The notes below the pieces were generated by a model. That model worked only from the letters and a program-made list of their open reading frames with translations. It did not search any database and had not been told where the DNA came from. A DNA stretch of 5,222 bases from Candidatus Gastranaerophilales bacterium (GTDB taxonomy: Bacteria; Cyanobacteriota; Vampirovibrionia; Gastranaerophilales; Gastranaerophilaceae). The stretch is taken from positions 1-5,222 of the forward strand of contig CAAGQE010000099.1 in NCBI GenBank assembly GCA_900772035.1, in the 5' to 3' direction. Each line of letters starts with the position of its first letter. The first letter of the stretch is position 1. Shown here piece after piece: positions 1-4,646 of the stretch. The position numbers and the translations under genes are program-made.

Positions 1-1398
1 AATAACATTTCTGTTCAGTTGCCGAAGAATTTTGAAGAAGTTGAGCGCACAAAAGAATCCTTCATCACGAGAACTGCGCGCCAAATGTACAAAAAATTCG
101 ACGTTAAAGAGTATCACAATACTCAAACCGACAAAAATTATATCAGAGCGACAAAGAACGAATTTACGGAAAGCGGAGTTTTAAATTCCGCTGAAGTAAT
201 GCAAATCGACCTCAAAAAGCCTTTTAAAGGAACAAGATATATCGAAGATTACGAACACAATACGGTTACGGAAATCAAACTTTCTCAACCGCTTGTAAAC
301 AGAAAAACCATAATCGAATCGGTAACGACTTTGCAAAAGGACGATAACGGCAAGGTTGTAAAGAAAGAAGAATACACACAATCTCCGCTCAAAGGGGTTT
401 ATGATATCGTCGAAACCGATGCGACAGGCAAAAAGAATATTTTATCCAAAACAACCAAAAACGCTGACGGTTCTTACGTTATCGAAAAACATTTGACCTC
501 ACTTGACGGAACAAAAACAGAATACAGAATGCAATCCGACAAAGACGGTAATCACAGAGCAATGTATTGCCAAATCACGGCTGCGGACGGCAAGGTTTTG
601 TCAACAATCGACAGAACTTTTGACAAAGAAGGCAACGTAACCGAATGTACGTTAAACGGAAACAAATATACGACAAAGCGTGAAGGCAAGGATGTTACGG
701 TTTTTGACCATACCAAAAACGAAACGGCAACAATGAACTCGGAAACATTTGCCGCAACCCCCGAAACAAAAGCATTTTTGAGCGCAACGGCAGGCAACAG
801 ACAGTATTCAAACGCAGACGTTGCAGACCAATTGTTTGACGAACTTCCGACAGATACCCTTTTCACAATGTATAAAAACATCTCTGAAATCGTTCCGTTG
901 AAAGATGACTTAGACTCAGCATTTGTAAGCATTTACGACTATTTGATGTGCAGAACAGACAATTTCGTAATTAACCACGAACTCGGTCACAGCAAGGACG
1001 CAAAAAGAGTTCCCGAAGATGCAAATTTAATGGACAAAGAAGTTGTTAAAGACTTGAAAAAAGACGTAATCGCGGGTACAAAAGATTTCAGAGCCGCTTA
1101 TACCGAAGAAAAAGCAGCATTTATCAAGGCATTCCCCGATTACAAGGAAAAAATGGTAGCCTACTTCATTTTCAGCCCCGATAAGAAACCTCAACGAGGC
1201 AGAAAAGAAACCGTTGCAGAATCAAACGCAATCAACGGCTTGGCACCTCAATCACCGGTTGCACTCGGAATGAGAACAACACTTTTGCAACAATACTTCC
1301 CGCGTTCAATCGCAGAAGCAACAAAATTGATGAACCCGATTGCAATGGTTGATCTTGAACAATCACAAGCCCAACCTCAAGAGCAATCGCAAGAATAA
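1..1398 (+). CDS. Protein of unknown function with putative gluzincin-type metallopeptidase domain, 5' partial
   Basis: The frame is open from the first base. The first possible start, TTG at 19, has no Shine-Dalgarno before it, so the true start probably lies outside the window; 465 codons plus a TAA stop are visible. Seen: a charged N-terminal part; a stretch at about nt 340-693 rich in D-x-x-G and D-G turns spaced roughly 11-15 residues apart, as in beta-hairpin repeat proteins; a helical part; then HELGH at nt 976-990, fitting the HExxH zinc site. About 75 residues later comes E-T-V-A-E-S-N-A (nt 1207-1230), resembling the E-x-x-A-E segment that gives the third zinc ligand in lethal-factor-like and related gluzincins. 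The tail is rich in Q, S and E. No membrane segment is seen; a signal peptide cannot be judged. The coding region is well supported. The peptidase role is inferred from short motifs, and the substrate is unknown. Confidence 0.85.
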   Translation, partial: NNISVQLPKNFEEVERTKESFITRTARQMYKKFDVKEYHNTQTDKNYIRATKNEFTESGVLNSAEVMQIDLKKPFKGTRYIEDYEHNTVTEIKLSQPLVNRKTIIESVTTLQKDDNGKVVKKEEYTQSPLKGVYDIVETDATGKKNILSKTTKNADGSYVIEKHLTSLDGTKTEYRMQSDKDGNHRAMYCQITAADGKVLSTIDRTFDKEGNVTECTLNGNKYTTKREGKDVTVFDHTKNETATMNSETFAATPETKAFLSATAGNRQYSNADVADQLFDELPTDTLFTMYKNISEIVPLKDDLDSAFVSIYDYLMCRTDNFVINHELGHSKDAKRVPEDANLMDKEVVKDLKKDVIAGTKDFRAAYTEEKAAFIKAFPDYKEKMVAYFIFSPDKKPQRGRKETVAESNAINGLAPQSPVALGMRTTLLQQYFPRSIAEATKLMNPIAMVDLEQSQAQPQEQSQE

Positions 1399-1424
1399 AC
1401 CACACAAACACAATAACCGCTAAC

Positions 1425-1429
1425 AGGAG
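1425..1429 (+). promoter_or_regulatory. Ribosome binding site of the flavoprotein gene
   Basis: AGGAG lies 6 nt before the ATG at 1436 and fixes that start. The 37-nt gap after the upstream stop (1399-1435) shows no hairpin or clear promoter, so the two genes may share a transcript. The same AACAGGAGATT context recurs before luxS, which suggests a favoured initiation sequence in this genome. Confidence 0.8.
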
Positions 1430-1435
1430 ATTATT

Positions 1436-1978
1436 ATGTCTAAAAAAGTTTTGATTATTTCTGCAAGCCCCAGAAAAAACGGCAACTCTGACACTTTGTG
1501 CGACGAATTTGCAAAAGGTGCGGAATCCAAAGGACATGAAGTCGAAAAAGTCTTTTTAAAAGACAAAAATATTAATTACTGTTTGGGCTGCGGATATTGT
1601 GCAAGCCACGATTACAACGGCTGCTCGCAAAAGGACGATATGGCGGAAATTCTTGACAAAATGATAGATGCAGATGTTGTCTTGATGGCGACTCCCGTGT
1701 ATTTTTACACGATGAACGCGCAAATGAAAACCTTTATCGACAGATGTTGCGCAAAATACACCAAAATTACGAACAAAGATTTTTATTTTATAGCAACGGC
1801 AGCAGACGGCAATAAATTGGCGCTCGAAAGAACCTTCGACGGCTTCCGCGGATTTTTAGACTGCCTCAATGATGTTGCCGAAAAAACCTGCATTTACGCA
1901 GCAGGCATTTACGGAAAAGACGAAGTCAAAGACACCTGCCTTATGCAACTCGCAAAAGAAACGGGCGAAGGCATTTAA
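1436..1978 (+). CDS. Flavodoxin-fold NAD(P)H-dependent oxidoreductase, iron-sulfur flavoprotein-like
   Basis: A 180-residue cytoplasmic protein of the NADPH-dependent FMN reductase/flavodoxin family. The N-terminus has beta-strand VLIIS followed by the FMN phosphate-binding loop S-A-S-P-R-K-N-G-N-S (residues 9-18). Residues 86-103 carry the T-P-V-Y-F segment with M-K-T-F-I-D-R that is typical of the family's flavin-binding and dimer region. Cysteines 49, 52, 55 and 63 form C-x2-C-x2-C-x7-C, then D-D-M. This fits the compact cysteine motif (CX2CX2CX4-7C) that binds a 4Fe-4S cluster in archaeal and anaerobe iron-sulfur flavoproteins, so electron transfer or detoxification of oxygen species or quinones is plausible. 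Many plain flavodoxin-family proteins keep similar cysteines, so cluster binding is inferred. The start is fixed by the AGGAG at 1425. The stop overlaps the convergent transporter gene by 4 nt. The physiological substrate cannot be named. Confidence 0.88.
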   Translation: MSKKVLIISASPRKNGNSDTLCDEFAKGAESKGHEVEKVFLKDKNINYCLGCGYCASHDYNGCSQKDDMAEILDKMIDADVVLMATPVYFYTMNAQMKTFIDRCCAKYTKITNKDFYFIATAADGNKLALERTFDGFRGFLDCLNDVAEKTCIYAAGIYGKDEVKDTCLMQLAKETGEGI

Positions 1979-1986
1979 GCCTTTTT
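1968..1986 (+). terminator. Weak possible terminator hairpin over the convergent stop codons
   Basis: AAGGC (1968-1972) and GCCTT (1979-1983) form a 5-bp stem around the loop ATTTAA, which contains the stop codons of both convergent genes. Only a short T run (to 1986) follows. A second GCCTT at 1988-1992 could pair with the same left arm and is followed, after three bases, by six T (1996-2001). The stem is short and the T tract is either brief or displaced, so a working terminator is uncertain. Reading leftward on the minus strand there is no clean T tract. Confidence 0.3.
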
Positions 1987-2874
1987 AGCCTTATCTTTTT
2001 TCTCGTTATCCTTGATGATTATGTAAACCGCACCGAGGATTAAAATCATGCCCAAAATAATTTTGAGGGTAATTTCTTCGTGTAAGAATACAACGCACAA
2101 AATCATTGCGCTGACAGGCTCTAACGCGCTGATAATCGCCGATAAAGTCGAGCCGATGAGTTTTATTGATATTGTCAAAGCCTCAATCGAAATAATTGTC
2201 GGCAAAATCGAAAGTAAAATCACCCAAAGCCACATTATAGGCTGATTTATAGGTTGCAATTTTGTACAGAAATCGAGGTTATAAACAAAAAGCATTAAAC
2301 CGAATAACATGACGTAAAACGTTAATTTTGACGAATTCATCTTTTTCAAAAGCGGAACGACCTGAACCCCGACCATATAAAGCGCATAAGAAAAAGAGGA
2401 AATCATAACGAGTCCCAAGCCTTTGAGGTTAAGGGTTTGACCGTTTTTGCCCTGATAGAATAAGTAAATTCCCAACAGAACCAACCCGATTGAAAATATT
2501 ATGTTTTTAGAGATTTTTTCCCTGAAAAAAATAAACATAATCAACGCAACAAATACGGGGTAAACGAACAAAAGTACGGACGCAATTCCCGCATCTATAT
2601 ATGAATAACTGTAAAACAGCGTAACCGAGGAGAATGCAAATAACATCCCCATTATAAACAGAGGCACTATCTCGTTTTTCGCAAGTTTCAACGGCACCTT
2701 CTTTACGAAGTGAGTCCACAAACCGAAAAGCACCATTGCGATTGAATATCTGTAAAACAAAACAGAATTTGCACTCAAACCGCCCTTGTACAAATTAAGC
2801 GCAAACAAAGGGTTTGTGCCGTAGCAAACCGCACCGAGCGTACTGAAAAATATACCAAATCCTTTTCTTTTCAT
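1975..2874 (-). CDS. EamA-family (DMT superfamily) membrane transporter
   Basis: A 299-residue integral inner-membrane protein with about ten hydrophobic helices (roughly residues 7-26, 36-53, 69-88, 96-116, 123-140, 150-170, 184-200, 213-233, 243-264, 270-287). This is the usual layout of drug/metabolite transporters made of two EamA repeats. Each half ends in the family signature: A-S-V-L-L-F-V-Y-P-V-F with F-R-E-K-I (about 98-121), and S-A-I-I-S-A-L-E-P-V with L-H-E-E-I (about 245-268). A lysine-rich cytoplasmic tail closes the protein. Known members export amino acids, nucleosides or other small metabolites; the substrate cannot be read from the sequence. The frame is open to a possible ATG at 2955, but the added 27 residues are basic and non-family-like, and they cover a promoter-like -10. 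The ATG at 2874 follows AGGTGG and gives family length. Convergent with the flavoprotein gene, divergent from the HD-GYP gene. Confidence 0.92.
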   Translation of the reverse strand: MKRKGFGIFFSTLGAVCYGTNPLFALNLYKGGLSANSVLFYRYSIAMVLFGLWTHFVKKVPLKLAKNEIVPLFIMGMLFAFSSVTLFYSYSYIDAGIASVLLFVYPVFVALIMFIFFREKISKNIIFSIGLVLLGIYLFYQGKNGQTLNLKGLGLVMISSFSYALYMVGVQVVPLLKKMNSSKLTFYVMLFGLMLFVYNLDFCTKLQPINQPIMWLWVILLSILPTIISIEALTISIKLIGSTLSAIISALEPVSAMILCVVFLHEEITLKIILGMILILGAVYIIIKDNEKKDKAKKA

Positions 2875-2877
2875 ATT

Positions 2878-2883
2878 CCACCT
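2878..2883 (-). promoter_or_regulatory. Ribosome binding site deciding the transporter start
   Basis: Read on the minus strand, AGGTGG sits 3 nt before the ATG at 2874. The spacing is short, but the match supports this start over the upstream ATG at 2955. Confidence 0.6.
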
Positions 2884-2893
2884 ATGCCAACGT

Positions 2894-2922
2894 ATTATAA
2901 TACAAAGATTTTTTCGGATAAA
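2894..2922 (-). promoter_or_regulatory. Possible sigma70-type promoter of the transporter gene
   Basis: Minus strand: a perfect -10 TATAAT (2894-2899) with a weak -35, TTTATC (2917-2922), 17 nt upstream. Transcription would start near 2887, giving a leader of about 12 nt that contains the AGGTGG and the ATG at 2874. The -10 is embedded in a perfect 12-bp palindrome (2892-2903). The -10 match is strong; the -35 matches consensus at only three of six positions. Confidence 0.5.
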
Positions 2923-2939
2923 AAGTTTTAAATTTCGAC

Positions 2940-2968
2940 TTGTTTTTTTTGGCAAAAACAGGCATAAT
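2940..2968 (+). promoter_or_regulatory. Possible sigma70-type promoter of the HD-GYP gene
   Basis: TTGTTT (2940-2945), a 17-nt spacer containing a T8 run, and CATAAT (2963-2968, five of six to the -10 consensus). Start near 2975 would give a leader of about 22 nt to the TTG at 2997. Supported by spacing and position only. Confidence 0.45.
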
Positions 2969-2985
2969 ATAGTGAGTTAGGAAAC

Positions 2986-2989
2986 GAGG
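2986..2989 (+). promoter_or_regulatory. Ribosome binding site supporting the TTG start at 2997
   Basis: GAGG lies 7 nt before the TTG at 2997. An in-frame TGA at 2973 limits the gene upstream. The alternative ATG at 3054 has no purine-rich Shine-Dalgarno before it, so the TTG is preferred. Confidence 0.55.
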
Positions 2990-2996
2990 CAAAATT

Positions 2997-4127
2997 TTGG
3001 GACTTAGCGATACTCTTTTAAAAGAAAGCATCGACACATTTATAAACAACGACATGGCGGACGTTAAACCGACCATTCTGATTGTCGATGACGAAATAAA
3101 TAACCTCCAACTTTTGAAGAGAACATTCAGAGGTTCTTACAATATTTTGACTGCCTCAAACGGGTTTGAAGCGCTCGATATTGTAGAGAAAGAGGGCGAT
3201 GCGATTTCGCTTATCGTAAGCGACCAAAAAATGCCTTATATGGAAGGAACGGAGTTTCTAAAAAAGGTAAACGAAACCCATCCCGATATCGTAAAAATCC
3301 TCTTAACTGGGCACCAAGACTCGGATATTATCGTTTCGGCAATTAACGATTGCCAACTTTATCAGTATATTTTGAAACCGTTTGAACCCGACGAATTAAA
3401 GGTTGCGGTAAATAACGGCTTGAAAAAATACGAACTTTCATCGAGAAAAATGCTCATTATGAAAGATTTAAAAGAGCTTTTCTATAAAACGATTAAATCA
3501 ATCTCTTGCGCGCTCGACGCAAAGGACCCTTATACGCACGGTCACTCACTCAGAGTAACTTTGTATTCTTTGATTTTGGCAAAGAATTTGGGCTTAACGG
3601 ATACCGCGCTGGAAGAAATCGAAACGGCGGGACTTTTGCACGATATCGGCAAAATCGGCATTCCGCAGTCAATTTTGTGCAAACAGGCTAAATTGACGGA
3701 CGAAGAATTTGAAATTATGAAAGACCACACTTGCCGCGGGGAAAAGATGATTAGAAACGTCAAAAAACTTCACGCGGTAGCAAGTTGGCTGAAATCGCAC
3801 CACGAACGTTGGGACGGCAGAGGATATCCCTGCGGATTAAAAGGTACGGAAATTCCTTTGTTTGCAAGAGTTATAGCGCTTGCGGACACTTATGATGCAA
3901 TGACATCAACGAGACCTTACAGAAAGGCGTTGCCTCACGAGGTTGCAATTCAGGAAATCAAACGCTGCGCGGGAATGCAATTCGACCCCGAACTTGCTGA
4001 AATTTTTGTTGCTCACGAGGACGAAATCAAGGCTGCGAAAGAAAATCCCGAAGAATATTACGCAAAATTGAGTTTCTTACAAAAATACATCCACAACGCA
4101 GAAGACGCATTGCAACTCAACAAATAG
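2997..4127 (+). CDS. Response regulator with REC and HD-GYP domains, predicted c-di-GMP phosphodiesterase
   Basis: A 376-residue RpfG-type protein. Receiver domain at about residues 25-142: acidic pocket D31-D32-E33, phosphoacceptor D76 in S-D-Q-K-M-P, T104, and K127 in L-K-P-F. A short helical linker (about 142-165) leads to the HD-GYP domain (about 166-345): H181, H183, H215-D216 in H-D-I-G-K-I-G-I-P, H244, H268-H269-E, then D-G-R-G-Y-P (273-278), D297 and D300. All expected metal-binding and GYP residues are present, so it should hydrolyse cyclic di-GMP when its receiver is phosphorylated. No membrane segment is seen, so it is cytosolic. Its sensor kinase is not in the window. A TTG start is chosen because of the GAGG before it; starting at the ATG at 3054 would remove 19 residues without touching the receiver. 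luxS follows after 51 nt on the same strand. The family call is very secure; the sensed signal is unknown. Confidence 0.95.
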   Translation: MGLSDTLLKESIDTFINNDMADVKPTILIVDDEINNLQLLKRTFRGSYNILTASNGFEALDIVEKEGDAISLIVSDQKMPYMEGTEFLKKVNETHPDIVKILLTGHQDSDIIVSAINDCQLYQYILKPFEPDELKVAVNNGLKKYELSSRKMLIMKDLKELFYKTIKSISCALDAKDPYTHGHSLRVTLYSLILAKNLGLTDTALEEIETAGLLHDIGKIGIPQSILCKQAKLTDEEFEIMKDHTCRGEKMIRNVKKLHAVASWLKSHHERWDGRGYPCGLKGTEIPLFARVIALADTYDAMTSTRPYRKALPHEVAIQEIKRCAGMQFDPELAEIFVAHEDEIKAAKENPEEYYAKLSFLQKYIHNAEDALQLNK

Positions 4128-4128
4128 T

Positions 4129-4158
4129 TTGTTTATTTGTGAATATCCGTGATATATT
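4129..4158 (+). promoter_or_regulatory. Possible internal promoter for luxS-mtnN
   Basis: TTGTTT (4129-4134), an 18-nt spacer, and TATATT (4153-4158, five of six to the -10 consensus). The -35 is the same hexamer as in the candidate promoter of the HD-GYP gene. Start would fall near 4165, just before the AGGAG, giving a leader of about 14 nt. In such AT-rich DNA this could arise by chance. Confidence 0.35.
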
Positions 4159-4180
4159 TGTAAACAGGAGATTTACAAAT
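4156..4180 (+). promoter_or_regulatory. Inverted repeat around the luxS ribosome binding site and start codon
   Basis: ATTTGTAAA (4156-4164) and TTTACAAAT (4172-4180) are perfect 9-bp complements around the 7-nt loop CAGGAGA. The loop holds the AGGAG (4166-4170), 8 nt before the ATG at 4179, and the stem takes in the first two bases of that ATG. Eight of nine pairs are A-T, so an RNA hairpin would be only marginally stable. It could act as a translational switch or, overlapping a candidate -10 and start point, as a DNA operator. The repeat is seen directly; its function is inferred. Confidence 0.5.
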
Positions 4181-4646
4181 GAAAAAGATTGCAAGTTTTA
4201 CGATTAATCACGACGTTTTGGAAAAAGGAATGTACATTTCTCGAGTTGACGGCGACGTTGTGACTTATGATATAAGAATGAAAAAGCCCAACAACCCCGA
4301 AAACGACTACCTTTCAAACGGAACGATGCATACAATCGAGCATATTTTTGCGACTTTTGCACGAAACTCGGAATTTTCGGACGACATTGTATACGTTGGA
4401 CCGATGGGTTGCAGAACAGGCTTTTATTTTTTGGTCAGAGACAAAATTTCTCACGAACAAGCCCTTGACTTGGTAAAAAAAACCTTTGCGTTCATAAAAG
4501 ATTTTGAAGGCGAAATCCCCGGCGCAACAAGGATTGAATGCGGAAATTACAAAGAGCAGGACTTAAACGGCGCGAAAGCAACAGCCGCTTATATGCTCGA
4601 AGTTTTAAAGGATTGGAATACGGAGAAAATGACCTATGAGCAATAA
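4179..4646 (+). CDS. luxS: S-ribosylhomocysteine lyase LuxS (AI-2 synthesis)
   Basis: A 155-residue cytosolic metalloenzyme of normal family length. It cleaves S-ribosylhomocysteine to homocysteine and 4,5-dihydroxy-2,3-pentanedione, which cyclises to AI-2. Seen: N-H-D-V-L near the N-terminus (H11, substrate site); D-I-R at 31-33; the zinc motif H-T-I-E-H with H51 and H55 as ligands and E54 as general base; V-G-P-M-G-C-R-T-G-F-Y with catalytic C78; and I-E-C-G-N-Y, whose C121 is the third metal ligand. No key residue is missing. The start at 4179 has AGGAG 8 nt upstream, inside an unusual inverted repeat. mtnN, which makes the LuxS substrate, begins inside the end of this gene, so the two are surely co-transcribed. 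Whether the cell uses AI-2 as a signal or only recycles methyl-cycle waste cannot be told; no AI-2 receptor is visible. Confidence 0.97.
   Translation: MKKIASFTINHDVLEKGMYISRVDGDVVTYDIRMKKPNNPENDYLSNGTMHTIEHIFATFARNSEFSDDIVYVGPMGCRTGFYFLVRDKISHEQALDLVKKTFAFIKDFEGEIPGATRIECGNYKEQDLNGAKATAAYMLEVLKDWNTEKMTYEQ
4622..4625 (+). promoter_or_regulatory. Ribosome binding site of mtnN inside luxS
   Basis: GGAG lies 10 nt before the ATG at 4636, within the last codons of luxS. It supports this start and implies translation linked to luxS termination. Confidence 0.55.

Noticed and set aside
552..932. Minus-strand open frame within the putative peptidase gene
   Set aside because: Antisense to a continuous 465-codon frame; no ribosome binding site or recognisable motif.
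2048..2245. Plus-strand open frame opposite the transporter gene
   Set aside because: Antisense to conserved EamA helices; it has no ribosome binding site and no domain.
2507..2719. Second minus-strand open frame inside the transporter gene
   Set aside because: It lies in another frame of the EamA gene, whose membrane segments and signature motifs run through the same bases.
2936..2950. T8 run read as a terminator
   Set aside because: No G+C-rich stem precedes it and no plus-strand gene ends nearby; it more likely belongs to the spacer of the HD-GYP promoter.
2875..2955. N-terminal extension of the transporter to the ATG at 2955
   Set aside because: The extension is basic and unlike the family, has no good ribosome binding site, and covers a perfect -10; the ATG at 2874 has AGGTGG and gives normal length.
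4128..4166. Rho-independent terminator after the HD-GYP gene
   Set aside because: The possible stems are short and almost wholly A-T, with no T tract after them; a regulatory role fits better.
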